Assembly (NCBI RefSeq): GCF_900176465.1
Contig: NZ_FWXR01000004.1
Coordinates: forward strand, 62,001 to 126,000
Direction: 5' to 3'
DNA: 64,000 nucleotides
Source of the DNA: Fulvimarina manganoxydans
GTDB lineage: Bacteria; Pseudomonadota; Alphaproteobacteria; Rhizobiales; Rhizobiaceae
The notes below the pieces were generated by a model. The model was given only the letters and a program-made list of their open reading frames with translations. It was not told the origin of the DNA and made no database searches. The translations under genes were made by a program, and so were the position numbers. Positions within the stretch are counted from its first letter, which is position 1. Each line of letters opens with the position of its first letter. Of the stretch, positions 56,045 to 64,000 are shown in pieces.

Positions 56045-56839
56045 ATGAGCAAGACGGCAGCCGAACAGAAGTTCAAGACCAAAGGTCTCGAAGATACGAT
56101 GAGCCGCGATGGGTTCGTGGCGCGTGCCGTTCAGGGCTTGGTCGATCGGGCTGAGAGGCTCAATCTTAAGCATTCCGCCGTCGGCAATCCGCCGGTCTTT
56201 CCGACCGACGCCTTTCCCTGGGCCCGCGAGGTCGAGGCCGAATGGCATCTCATTCGTCAGGAACTCGACAAGCTCCTGGTGCGCAAGGGCGATCTACCGG
56301 CCTTCCATGAGATTTCGTCCGAGGTCCGCTCGATCTCTTCGGACAACAATTGGAAGACGTTCTTCCTCTGCGGCTACGGGATCAAGTCCGAAAGCGCGAT
56401 CGAGCAATGTCCCGAGACTTGGCGCATCCTCCAGAAGATCCCGGGCCTGAAATCGGCGATGTTCTCCATCTTCGAGCCGGGCAAGCATCTGCCGCCCCAT
56501 CGCGGACCCTATAACGGCGTGCTGCGCTTCCATCTTGGCCTTCTCGTGCCCAATGAGCCGGACAAGATCGGCATTCGGGTCGACGATCAGACCTGCCATT
56601 GGGAAGAGGGCAAGGCGCTGATCTTCGACGATGCCTATGAGCACGAGGCCTGGAACCATTCGGACAAGGTTCGCGTCGTCTTGTTCGTTGACTTCGAAAA
56701 GCCGTTGAACTTTCCCGCTAAACAGACGAACAAGGCCATACTCAACATGGCGATGTTCACGCCCTTCATTCGCGAAGGCTATAAGGCCCATAAGAAATGG
56801 GAAAAGATGTTCTATGGCGAGGGCACGAAGCACCGCTGA
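56045..56839 (+). CDS. Aspartyl/asparaginyl beta-hydroxylase family protein
   Basis: A 264-aa Fe(II)/2-oxoglutarate-type dioxygenase: HLPPHRGPYNGVLRFHLGL (first His and substrate-binding Arg) and AYEHEAWNHSDKVRVVLFVD (second His and 2-oxoglutarate-binding Arg) are the conserved pair. In bacteria the family includes LpxO, which hydroxylates lipid A acyl chains, so lipid A is one possible substrate. It stands alone 160 bases after the regulator. Confidence 0.87.
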   Translation: MSKTAAEQKFKTKGLEDTMSRDGFVARAVQGLVDRAERLNLKHSAVGNPPVFPTDAFPWAREVEAEWHLIRQELDKLLVRKGDLPAFHEISSEVRSISSDNNWKTFFLCGYGIKSESAIEQCPETWRILQKIPGLKSAMFSIFEPGKHLPPHRGPYNGVLRFHLGLLVPNEPDKIGIRVDDQTCHWEEGKALIFDDAYEHEAWNHSDKVRVVLFVDFEKPLNFPAKQTNKAILNMAMFTPFIREGYKAHKKWEKMFYGEGTKHR

Positions 56840-56900
56840 CCTTGCGAGACGGCCCGCATATGCCTCGATGCGGGCCAAAGGCTGAGGCGGGGCGGCGCCC

Positions 56901-57512
56901 ATGATCGGCGCCGTTGCGAGCCGTCTCTTGGCGGCGCTTGCGCTGACCGGTGTCGCCAGCCAGTCTCTCGAATTCACTCAGCAATATCTTCAGCGCCTGG
57001 GCGGCGCAGCGGATGCGCTGGGCGAGGTTGTCGAGCGGTTCGACGAACAGGCTAGGGCTGGCGGCCTCGAACGCGGCGAGGCCATCGACCGCCTGACCCG
57101 CAATCCGGACGATTTCGTTGCCGGTCAGGGCCGGCAGATGGGGCAAACGATCGCGGAAGCCGAGGCAGTCGAGGCGCGCTATATCCAATTACGCGAAACG
57201 GCGCCGATCCTGCGCCCCGTCGTCTTTCTACAAAATCCCGATTGGGACATCGCGGAACGCGCGTTCGAAGATTATCGGCCGGCCCTTCCCGTCACCATGG
57301 ACGGGGTCGTCCTGACATTGATCGGCTTTGCCTTGGGCTGGATGTTCGGCTCGATGGGCCACGGCGCCGTTCGTCTCGACAAGAAGCGACGCGAGAAGCG
57401 GCGTCTCAAGCGGCTGGAAGCGCTGAAGCGGCCGGTCGCCGATGCGAGCGACGAGAAGCGGCCTGTTGCAGAGCCCATTGACACTCGGGGTGCCTCGCAC
57501 GACATCTTGTAG
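56901..57512 (+). CDS. DUF2937 family membrane protein
   Basis: A 203-aa protein with an N-terminal helix (LLAALALTGVASQS), the family stretch EFTQQYLQRLGGAADALGEV, a long soluble part and a second helix near 135-155 (LTLIGFALGWMFGSMGHGA), ending in a basic tail rich in Lys/Arg. Function unknown. The TPP riboswitch begins a few bases after its stop. Confidence 0.82.
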   Translation: MIGAVASRLLAALALTGVASQSLEFTQQYLQRLGGAADALGEVVERFDEQARAGGLERGEAIDRLTRNPDDFVAGQGRQMGQTIAEAEAVEARYIQLRETAPILRPVVFLQNPDWDIAERAFEDYRPALPVTMDGVVLTLIGFALGWMFGSMGHGAVRLDKKRREKRRLKRLEALKRPVADASDEKRPVAEPIDTRGASHDIL

Positions 57513-57515
57513 CGA

Positions 57516-57622
57516 ACCAAGGGGAGCCCCGGCAGGGGGCTGAGAGGCGGACAGGCTGGCATCAAGCCCGGCGGCGACCGCGACCCTCATGAACCTGATC
57601 CGGGTTATGCCGGCGGAGGGAT
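57516..57622 (+). promoter_or_regulatory. TPP riboswitch (THI element)
   Basis: GGGGAGCCCCGGCAGGGG, CTGAGA and the block ACCCTCATGAACCTGATC followed by GGGTTATGCCGGCGGAGGGA are the conserved parts of the thiamine pyrophosphate aptamer. It lies directly upstream of thiO-thiS-thiG-thiE, so thiamine pyrophosphate should repress the operon. Confidence 0.95.
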
Positions 57623-57707
57623 GGATGAACGTCTCAGATCACGCTTTGTGCGCCTTTTCCTATTTTCATGGATCGCGAGGTCAGCGTTCGGCGCTGGAGC
57701 CGTCGTC

Positions 57708-58712
57708 ATGGCTTTGAGCATCGCCATTCTCGGCGCCGGTGTCACGGGCCTCGTCGCCGCGACGCGTTTTGCCGAAGCAGGCTACGCCGTTACAGTCTAT
57801 GAGAGAGCGGAGACCTTGGGCGTCGGCGCGGCTTCTTGGCTGGCGGGTGGTATGCTAGCGCCATTTTGCGAAGCCGAAAGCGCCGAGGATTCGATCGTCG
57901 AACCCGGGCTTTCCGGAATCGAGTGGTGGGACGCGCAGGCGATCGACTTGAAGCGCAAGGGAACGCTGGTCCTCGCCCCTTGGCGTGATCAGGCGGATTT
58001 GAAGCGCTTTGCCCGACGTACCAGGGATCACGAGCGGTTGGATGGCCCAGGGATCGCCGCGCTCGAACCCGATCTATCGGGCCGCTTTTCCGAAGCTTTG
58101 TTCTTTGCCCGTGAGGGCCATCTCGATCCGCGCATGGCGCTCGATCGACTGGCCGCGCGGCTGATGACCGTTAAGAGCGGCGAGGCGCCCCTTCTTCGCT
58201 TCGGCATGGCGGTTGAGCCTGCCACGGTGTCTGCCGATGTCGTCCTTGACTGCCGGGGCGCGGCCTTGAGCGATGAGGAGCCGGATTTGCGTCTTGTGCG
58301 GGGCGAGATGCTCATTCTCAAGACCGACGAGCTCACGCTGTCGCGGCCCATTCGCCTGCTTCATCCGCGCAGCCCGATCTATGTCGTGCCAAGGGGCGAG
58401 AGTCTCTTCATGGTAGGCGCCACCATGGTCGAAAGCGCCGATCGGCGCGGACCCACCTTGCGGGGGATCGCCGAACTTCTGAATGCGGCCTATGCGCTCC
58501 ATCCGGCCTTTGCGGAGGCCGAACTCATCGAGACCGGAGCGGGGCTGCGCCCGGCCTATCCCGACAATCTGCCGAGGGCGCGTCGATCCGGCCGTGTGAT
58601 CCGCCTCAACGGTATGTATCGCCACGGCTTTCTGCTCGCGCCGAGCCTTGCGGAAGAAGCGCTCAATATCGCGAAAGCCTTTGAGACAACGAACTGGAGG
58701 CAAGCCTCATGA
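57708..58712 (+). CDS. thiO: Glycine oxidase ThiO
   Basis: A 334-aa FAD-dependent glycine oxidase that makes dehydroglycine for the thiazole ring of thiamine. The FAD motif [18 protein letters not shown] is at the N-terminus. ATG at 57708 is chosen since the longer start at 57621 would lie inside the riboswitch; GGAG lies about 10 bases upstream. The oxygen-dependent ThiO is used rather than radical-SAM ThiH. Its stop overlaps thiS. Confidence 0.9.
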   Translation: MALSIAILGAGVTGLVAATRFAEAGYAVTVYERAETLGVGAASWLAGGMLAPFCEAESAEDSIVEPGLSGIEWWDAQAIDLKRKGTLVLAPWRDQADLKRFARRTRDHERLDGPGIAALEPDLSGRFSEALFFAREGHLDPRMALDRLAARLMTVKSGEAPLLRFGMAVEPATVSADVVLDCRGAALSDEEPDLRLVRGEMLILKTDELTLSRPIRLLHPRSPIYVVPRGESLFMVGATMVESADRRGPTLRGIAELLNAAYALHPAFAEAELIETGAGLRPAYPDNLPRARRSGRVIRLNGMYRHGFLLAPSLAEEALNIAKAFETTNWRQAS

Positions 58713-58906
58713 AGCTGATCGTCAATGGCGAAGCGACACCTTCCGAGGCGGGCGATCTCGCGGCGCTCCTCCGCGAACTCGACCTAGCCGACGCTGTCGT
58801 CGCGACGGCACTGAATGGCAATTTCGTGCCGAAGGGCGAGCGGGGTCTCGCTGCGCTTGGGGAGGGCGATCGGGTGGAGATCGTCGCTCCGATGAAGGGC
58901 GGCTGA
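58709..58906 (+). CDS. thiS: Thiamine sulfur-carrier protein ThiS
   Basis: A 65-aa ubiquitin-like protein ending in the required Gly-Gly ([10 protein letters not shown]), whose C-terminus is thiocarboxylated to give sulfur to ThiG. Overlaps the thiO stop by 4 bases. Confidence 0.95.
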   Translation: MKLIVNGEATPSEAGDLAALLRELDLADAVVATALNGNFVPKGERGLAALGEGDRVEIVAPMKGG

Positions 58907-58923
58907 GGCCAAGGATCGATCAT

Positions 58924-59700
58924 ATGAAGATTTACGGCCAGACCTTTGCCTCGCGTCTGATGCTTGGAACGTCGCTCTATCCCTCGCCGAAAATCATGAC
59001 TGAAGCCATCAAGGCGTCTGGTGCTTCGATCGTCACGGTATCGCTGCGCCGAGAATCCGGCGTCGAGCGTGCCGGGCAGGGTTTTTGGACGCTGATCCGC
59101 GAACTCGGCCTCACCGTTCTGCCCAACACCGCAGGCTGTCATAGCGTGAAGGAAGCGGTCACGACGGCTCATATGGCGCGTGAGGTCTTTGGGACGAATT
59201 GGATCAAGCTTGAAGTCGTGCGCGATGCTGAGACGCTGCAGCCGGAGGTCTACGGCCTGGTCGAGGCTGCCCGCATTCTGATCGCGGAGGGATTCAAGGT
59301 CCTGCCCTATACGGTGGAGGACCTGTCCGTCGCCGACAAGCTTGTGGAGGCGGGTTGCCAGGTGCTGATGCCGTGGGGGGCGCCGATCGGCTCGGGGCTC
59401 GGCCTCAACAATCGCTATGGGCTCAAGCAGATGCGAGCCCATTTTCCGCAGCAGACATTGATCGTCGATGCGGGGCTCGGACTCCCCTCTCACGCGGTCG
59501 CCGCGATGGAGCTCGGCTTCGACGGCGTGCTTCTCAACACGGCTGTCGCCAAAGCCGGCGATCCGGTGGTCATGGCGAAGGGTTTTGCCCTCGCGCTCGA
59601 AGCGGGGCGCCTTGCCTATGAGGCCGATCCGATGGAGGCGCGGGACATGGCCGCTCCTTCGACGCCGATGCTTGGGCAGGCTAGCCTCGGAGGGCTCTGA
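58924..59700 (+). CDS. thiG: Thiazole synthase ThiG
   Basis: A 258-aa TIM-barrel enzyme that condenses deoxyxylulose phosphate, dehydroglycine and ThiS-bound sulfur. [20 protein letters not shown], the Schiff-base lysine region [24 protein letters not shown] and [14 protein letters not shown] are diagnostic. ATG at 58924 follows thiS by 17 bases; thiE starts in a TGATG overlap. Confidence 0.96.
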   Translation: MKIYGQTFASRLMLGTSLYPSPKIMTEAIKASGASIVTVSLRRESGVERAGQGFWTLIRELGLTVLPNTAGCHSVKEAVTTAHMAREVFGTNWIKLEVVRDAETLQPEVYGLVEAARILIAEGFKVLPYTVEDLSVADKLVEAGCQVLMPWGAPIGSGLGLNNRYGLKQMRAHFPQQTLIVDAGLGLPSHAVAAMELGFDGVLLNTAVAKAGDPVVMAKGFALALEAGRLAYEADPMEARDMAAPSTPMLGQASLGGL

Positions 59701-60341
59701 TGACACCGACCGCTACGCCGGGGCTCCAACGGTCCCTGCCGCCCGATCTCGATCGCTTCTATCTTATCGTCGACGATGCCGACATGGCCGAAAGGCTTGT
59801 GCCTATGGGCGTCAAGCTTGTGCAATTGCGGGCCAAGGACATGGAAGAGGGGCGTCTGCGCGAGGAGATTCGCCGTGCGAAACGCCTCTGCGAGGCCCAT
59901 GGCTGCACGCTCGTCGTCAACGATTATTGGCGCCTCGCGATCGAGGAAGATTGCGCCTATGTGCATCTCGGCCAGGAAGACCTGATAACGGCCGATGTCT
60001 CCGCGATCCGCCGGGCCGGATTGAAGCTAGGCCTCTCAACCCACGATCACGCGGAACTCGAGACCGCGCTCGCCGCTGAGCCGGACTATATTGCCTTGGG
60101 TCCGATTTGGGAGACCAAGCTAAAGGCGATGAAATGGGCACCGCAGACAGTGGCGCGCATCGAGGAGTGGAAGCGGCTCATCGGCCGGATTCCGCTGGTG
60201 GCGATCGGCGGGATCACCGTCGAGCGCCTGCCGGCTGTTTTTGCGGCTGGCGCGGACATCGCGGCGGTTGTTACCGACGTGACCCGCGCGGAAGACCCGG
60301 AAGCGCGTTGCCGGACGTGGTTTTCAGCCACGCGAACTTGA
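59700..60341 (+). CDS. thiE: Thiamine phosphate synthase ThiE
   Basis: A 213-aa TIM-barrel enzyme joining the pyrimidine and thiazole phosphates. LVQLRAKDMEEG, VNDYWRLAIEEDCAYVHLGQ, GPIWETK and IGGITVERLPAVFAAG fit the family. It ends the operon; thiC and thiD are not present in the window. Confidence 0.92.
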   Translation: MTPTATPGLQRSLPPDLDRFYLIVDDADMAERLVPMGVKLVQLRAKDMEEGRLREEIRRAKRLCEAHGCTLVVNDYWRLAIEEDCAYVHLGQEDLITADVSAIRRAGLKLGLSTHDHAELETALAAEPDYIALGPIWETKLKAMKWAPQTVARIEEWKRLIGRIPLVAIGGITVERLPAVFAAGADIAAVVTDVTRAEDPEARCRTWFSATRT

Positions 60342-60371
60342 TGGCCTAATTCACAAAGCTGCTTCCTGCGA

Positions 60372-61085
60372 TCAAGCCTCGAGCCATTGGAAGGCCGCGC
60401 GTAGATAGGCGTCTCCACCCTCGGCTTGCCAGCGCCCATGCGCCATGACGACCCTCTGCGCCTTCCAGCCAAAGAGTTTTCTCGCAGCTTCGCGCGCCGG
60501 CGCGCGGCGAAGAAAGGACAGGCGCATTTCCAGCGGCGCGTGCGGATCATGATCGGTGATTCCGCCGATCCGCGCCAGCCAGCGCTGCCAACTGGACCAA
60601 TGTGTGTGGAGAAAGTCGTCGTCAAAGGCTTCGATCAGATCACCGATGACAGCCGTTTTCGAGGCGTGATGAAAGAAGACCACCTCGTCGAAGATCGGCG
60701 AGCCGTGAAAATGCGCCTGATCGATTTCCCCGGCCCAATCCTTGGGCGGCGTGTCGGTCAAAATTCCCTCGAATCGCAGATCGTCACGCTTGTCGGCGAC
60801 CGATTGCGGACCCCATAGCCTCGCTGAGGGATAGGCGGCTTTCCAGTCAGCGAGATAAAGATGATGAAGACGATTTGGGCTGACCAGATGGCGGACGGGT
60901 CCGAGCGCATCGATTTCGCCTCGTAGCGCCGGATCGATCGCGATCGGTGACCATATCCACAGGGTCCCGTCGTGAAGTCGAAGGACGACGGATCGTGTCG
61001 GATAGGGCGCGCCATAAAAGGAAACGAGTTCGCCTTCCGAAATCCAGATTCCTTCGCCGATCGAGGTGAGGCGTGCGTTGTCCAT
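60372..61085 (-). CDS. DUF4336 family metallo-hydrolase-like protein
   Basis: A 237-aa protein with a beta-lactamase-fold arrangement: YGAPYPTRSVVLRL, LVSPNRLHHLYLADW and DEVVFFHHASKTAVIGDL replace the usual HxHxDH site, so catalysis is uncertain. Family members are conserved but uncharacterised. ATG at 61085 is preferred; a TTG 18 bases upstream is possible. Convergent with thiE. Confidence 0.82.
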   Translation of the reverse strand: MDNARLTSIGEGIWISEGELVSFYGAPYPTRSVVLRLHDGTLWIWSPIAIDPALRGEIDALGPVRHLVSPNRLHHLYLADWKAAYPSARLWGPQSVADKRDDLRFEGILTDTPPKDWAGEIDQAHFHGSPIFDEVVFFHHASKTAVIGDLIEAFDDDFLHTHWSSWQRWLARIGGITDHDPHAPLEMRLSFLRRAPAREAARKLFGWKAQRVVMAHGRWQAEGGDAYLRAAFQWLEA

Positions 61086-61545
61086 TGCGATATCATCTTC
61101 CAAAATCGTGGAGCGGTCTGGTTGCGATAAGCAACCATCTATGGCGCAAATGCGTCGCTGTCAGATGGAGAAGCCCTGTACCAAAGGCCATGCCGCGTCG
61201 TGCACCCATTGAGGCCAAGGCCGGCGGAGACTTGAAGGCACGGCTTTTGGACGCCCCAGCGGGGCGAGCGAACGCCCGAACCTCCTCTTCGAGCCGCCCA
61301 CCGGAGCGCGGAGCATCCCTTAGAGCAGCCTTTTCGCTGGGCCTCATGCCGTCCGACCGGACATCGTTACGTGATTCGCAAAAACGATGCGGCAGGTCGA
61401 TTCCCGTATTGGAAACGACGCCGAGCGACGCGGCGGCGCTGGGCGTTTCCATTCGGGCTTCGCTCTTGGAGAAAAAATCCCCTTAGACTTCGACTGATCA
61501 GGGCCATATAGTTCAGGCGTGAAAGAAATGAGGAGGCCTCGACCC
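61086..61545. other. Gene-free region between two divergent genes
   Basis: About 460 bases with divergent promoters expected for the DUF4336 gene (minus) and the acetyltransferase gene (plus). No clear promoter or repeat was found by eye. Confidence 0.4.
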
Positions 61546-61839
61546 ATGGACGACGTGACGATCAATCGCCGCGGGACCGGTTCCGATATCGTCTATACCG
61601 CATCGAGAAACGGGTTGCTCGACGAAGCAGTGCTGCATGTCGAGGAGACAACCGACGGAAAACTGATCGCCGATCACACTTATGTCCCCGGGCCGCTGCG
61701 CGGCCAGGGGATTGCCAAGCGCCTCGTCGCAAGGCTTGTTGAGGATGCACGCAAAGCCGGTCTGAAGATCGTGCCCATTTGCCGGTTCGTGCGTGATGAG
61801 AAGCAGAAACATCCCGAATGGGGTGATCTCTTTGTCTGA
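61546..61839 (+). CDS. Small GNAT-like N-acetyltransferase
   Basis: A 97-aa protein of the YidJ/YjdJ-like acetyltransferase group, with the acetyl-CoA motif TYVPGPLRGQGIAKRLVA (about residues 45-62) and the conserved IVPICRFVRDEKQKHPEW. ATG at 61546 has AGGAGG 9 bases upstream. Substrate unknown. Confidence 0.85.
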   Translation: MDDVTINRRGTGSDIVYTASRNGLLDEAVLHVEETTDGKLIADHTYVPGPLRGQGIAKRLVARLVEDARKAGLKIVPICRFVRDEKQKHPEWGDLFV

Positions 61840-62106
61840 TCGACTGTCCTTTCGGTCCCGTCGCAAGATCCGCCTCGACGATGTCGCAGGCCGAGCCGTT
61901 CGCTTCCCGTCCAGAAAGAGACGCGCAATGTTGCCGGCCGCCCGATGAGGCGACGGGATGCCACTTCTCTCGCTACGTAAAGGTCGGCGCCCAATGACGG
62001 TTCGTTGACGTTTCGTCACTTGCCTTCGGGCCGCCGAGGGGATCAATCTGCCAGAACCGACGAGCGGACGGCGATGATCTTAGCTCCGCCGAGAAAAGGA
62101 TGTGTC
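61840..62106. other. Gene-free stretch before the pirin gene
   Basis: About 270 bases. The pirin ribosome site AAAAGGA lies at 62094-62100. Nothing else that I can support. Confidence 0.4.
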
Positions 62107-63066
62107 ATGACCTGGGCTCCCTGTCCCGATCCCATCCCTGGCGAGGCAGAAAGCGTGGATGCCATCGAAATGGTCATCGTGCCTCGCGCCGTCGATTTGG
62201 GCGAGATGGAGGTGCGGCGGGCTTTGCCGTCGCTGAAGCGACAGATGGTCGGGCCATTCATCTTCTTCGACGAAATGGGCCCCGCGGAATTTCTGACCGA
62301 TCAGGGTATCGATGTTCGGCCCCATCCCCATATCAATCTGGCGACTGTGACCTTTCTTCTGGAAGGTCAGATCATCCACAAGGATTCGCTTGGGAGCGAT
62401 ATCGCGATCGAACCGGGCGCCGTCAATTGGATGCGGGCCGGCAAAGGCATCGTCCATTCCGAGCGCACCGCGCCGGACAAGAAAGCGAGCGGCCAACGTC
62501 TTTTCGGGCTCCAGACCTGGGTCGCCTTGCCGGAACAGCTCGAAGAGAGCGATCCCGCCTTCATCCACCATGGCGCGGACGAGCTTCCCGTCGTCGATCT
62601 CGGTGGCGGATCGGCCCGGATCATAGCCGGGACGTCCTTCGGGGCCAGATCACCCCTCGAAACGGCCTCCGAGACGCTTCATGTCGACGTCATCTTGCCG
62701 GAAGGCGCTCGCGTGCCGATCGAGGTGGGCGTCGAAGAGCGAGCCATCTACACATTATCGGGTACCATCGAGATCGCCGGCCAAAGCTTTGAGCGCGGAC
62801 AGCTTCTCATCCTGCGGCCCGGAGATGCGCTGACCGTGACGGCCCGGAGTGACGCCCGTTTCCTCCTCTTCGGTGGAGAGCCAATGGAGGGTCCGCGCTA
62901 TATCTGGTGGAACTTCGTCTCGTCGCGCAAAGAGCGGATCGAACAGGCCAAGGAGGAATGGCGCCGAGGACGTTTCGAGACCGTGCCCGGAGACGAGGCG
63001 CATTTCATTCCGCTGCCCGAGACCATCGGCAAGCCGCGTCTGGCCACCGGTCGATCGCACGCCTGA
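62107..63066 (+). CDS. Pirin family protein
   Basis: A 319-aa bicupin. The N-terminal cupin has the metal-binding HPHINLATVTFLLEG (His x His) and IVHSERTAP (His, Glu) of pirins. The family includes quercetinases and redox-sensing regulators; the physiological role here is unknown. ATG at 62107 follows AAAAGGA at 6 bases; longer starts upstream look less likely. A hairpin follows it before the convergent fabI. Confidence 0.9.
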   Translation: MTWAPCPDPIPGEAESVDAIEMVIVPRAVDLGEMEVRRALPSLKRQMVGPFIFFDEMGPAEFLTDQGIDVRPHPHINLATVTFLLEGQIIHKDSLGSDIAIEPGAVNWMRAGKGIVHSERTAPDKKASGQRLFGLQTWVALPEQLEESDPAFIHHGADELPVVDLGGGSARIIAGTSFGARSPLETASETLHVDVILPEGARVPIEVGVEERAIYTLSGTIEIAGQSFERGQLLILRPGDALTVTARSDARFLLFGGEPMEGPRYIWWNFVSSRKERIEQAKEEWRRGRFETVPGDEAHFIPLPETIGKPRLATGRSHA

Positions 63067-63087
63067 GGTCGGGTGAGTAAGGCACCT

Positions 63088-63125
63088 AGAGTGAACGCGA
63101 TCGAGTTGGGTCGCATGCTCACTCT
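63088..63125. terminator. Nested stem-loop between pirin and fabI
   Basis: AGAGTGA pairs with TCACTCT and an inner GCGA pairs with TCGC. It lies in the 130-base gap between the convergent genes. A second small stem, CCAAAAAG with CTTTTGG, lies at about 63150-63175. One or both probably end transcription from the two sides. Confidence 0.45.
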
Positions 63126-63196
63126 AACCTCTTGTTTGTCGTAAGCCGTGATCCAAAAAGTCGATCAACCTTTTGGCGTCTTACTCTAACGGCGCC

Positions 63197-64000
63197 TCAC
63201 TTCACTTCCGCGTCCTCGTCCGGCCCCTCGACGATCGCCTTGTGATGCTCCTGCTTCTTCAACTCTTCGAGCGAGGGCATCGACATGATGTTGTAGCCAG
63301 AATCCACGTAGTGAATCTCGCCGGTGACGCCGTTCGAAAGGTCCGACATCAGATAGATGGCGGCGCCACCCACCTGATCGATCGTCGTGTTTCGGCGTAG
63401 GGGCGAGTTGTGCCGCTGATAGTTGAACATCAGCCGCGCGTCGGAAACACCGGCGCCGGCCAATGTGCGCACCGGCCCCGCCGAGACGGCGTTGACGCGA
63501 ATATTGCGCGGGCCGTAATCGGCGGCGAGATAGCGGACGGAAGCCTCGAGCGCTGCCTTCGCAACGCCCATCACATTGTAGTTCGGCATCACCCGCACCG
63601 AACCGCCATAGGTCATGGTCAACATCGAACCGCCGTGATTCATCAATTCGGCGGCGCGTTTGGCGATCTCGGTGAAGGAGAAGCAGGAGATCACCATGGT
63701 GCGCACGAAGTTCTCACGCGACGTATCGGCGTAGAGCCCCTTCAACTCACTCTTGTCGGAAAAGGCGATGGCGTGGATGACGAAGTCGAGACCGCCCCAT
63801 TCCTGGCGGATCGTCTCGAAGGCGGTATCGACCGTGGTGACATCCTCGACATCGCAGGGCAGGAGAAGCTTTGCGCCGATCTCTTCGCCGAGAGGTTTGA
63901 CCCGGCGGCCGAAGGCATCGCCCTGATAAGTGAGGGCGATCTCCGCACCCTCGCCAGCAAGCGCCTTCGCCGCGCCCCATGCGATCGAGTTGCGGTTCGC
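63197..64000 (-). CDS. fabI: Enoyl-ACP reductase FabI (5' end truncated)
   Basis: 268 codons of a short-chain dehydrogenase-type enoyl-ACP reductase run off the right edge. It has the catalytic pair Tyr-x6-Lys in NYNVMGVAKAALEA and the second tyrosine in MTYGGSVRVMP, plus AGPVRTLAGAGV and YVDSGYNIM near the end. FabI reduces the last double bond of each fatty-acid elongation cycle with NADH. The N-terminal nucleotide motif lies outside the window. Confidence 0.95.
   Translation of the reverse strand, partial: ANRNSIAWGAAKALAGEGAEIALTYQGDAFGRRVKPLGEEIGAKLLLPCDVEDVTTVDTAFETIRQEWGGLDFVIHAIAFSDKSELKGLYADTSRENFVRTMVISCFSFTEIAKRAAELMNHGGSMLTMTYGGSVRVMPNYNVMGVAKAALEASVRYLAADYGPRNIRVNAVSAGPVRTLAGAGVSDARLMFNYQRHNSPLRRNTTIDQVGGAAIYLMSDLSNGVTGEIHYVDSGYNIMSMPSLEELKKQEHHKAIVEGPDEDAEVK

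Noticed and set aside
57621-57707. A longer ThiO starting at 57621
   Set aside because: The start would lie within the last bases of the TPP aptamer and the extra 29 residues do not match ThiO proteins; the FAD motif begins right after 57708.
1-64000. CRISPR arrays, insertion sequences and toxin-antitoxin pairs
   Set aside because: No regularly spaced repeats, transposase motifs or clear toxin-antitoxin gene pairs were seen; the small coiled-coil gene in nuo was considered as an antitoxin but has no toxin partner.

Overview
The window looks like chromosome of a GC-rich alphaproteobacterium of the order Hyphomicrobiales (Rhizobiales). Pointers are a complete 14-gene proton-pumping complex I operon whose NuoE carries a C-terminal helix-hairpin-helix extension, a short prolyl-tRNA synthetase without the editing insertion, an RNase J, a DUF1467 protein next to proS, a PrpR/ScfR-type regulator, and a TPP-riboswitch-controlled thiO-thiS-thiG-thiE set. 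Genus and species cannot be fixed from the sequence alone.

Layout. (1) About 1-5.7 kb is the right-hand end of an integrative element: small, mostly unrecognised genes (several linked by 4-base ATGA overlaps), a membrane protein behind a long palindrome, a MerR-type excisionase-like gene overlapping a tyrosine integrase, then an intact tRNA-Val(TAC) whose 3' end faces the integrase. Its other end lies outside the window. (2) 6.0-10.9 kb holds queC (7-deazaguanine synthesis) and, on the minus strand, an iron-uptake energising operon: secreted protein, exbB, exbD, exbD, tonB and a FhuF-type ferric reductase. (3) 11.6-29.4 kb has tRNA-Asp(GTC) with a terminator and then nuoA-N. Extra genes sit inside the nuo cluster: a GFA-family protein, an Uma2-family nuclease, a small coiled-coil protein coupled to nuoG and a small membrane protein coupled to nuoH. 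A terminator-like hairpin after nuoD may divide the operon. (4) 29.4-36.8 kb carries birA, RNase J, methylmalonyl-CoA epimerase, DUF1467, proS, lolC and lolD. A strong minus-strand terminator with no gene upstream of it suggests an unannotated small RNA between DUF1467 and proS.

(5) 36.8-45.7 kb holds a RbsD/FucU-type mutarotase, a CPA1 Na+/H+ antiporter fused to a cyclic-nucleotide-binding domain, and, convergent with it, a CHASE2 adenylate cyclase behind a very large FecR-TPR-outer-membrane-barrel protein. I read these as a possible envelope-to-cAMP-to-ion-transport circuit; this is the most interesting unit of the window. (6) 45.9-51.4 kb is a sugar ABC operon of the YtfQ/YtfR/YtfT/YjfF type with a GntR/FadR regulator as last gene and a 15-bp palindrome over the promoter. 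(7) 51.6-55.9 kb has a second, soluble cyclase, two tandem paralogous small proteins of unknown function, and a PrpR/ScfR-type regulator preceded by TTTGCA repeats and a small ORF. (8) 56.0-64.0 kb has an aspartyl/asparaginyl beta-hydroxylase, a DUF2937 membrane protein, a TPP riboswitch with thiO-S-G-E, a DUF4336 protein, a small acetyltransferase, a pirin and the 3' part of fabI.

Most of the window is ordinary housekeeping gene content. No insertion sequences, CRISPR arrays or rRNA genes were seen.
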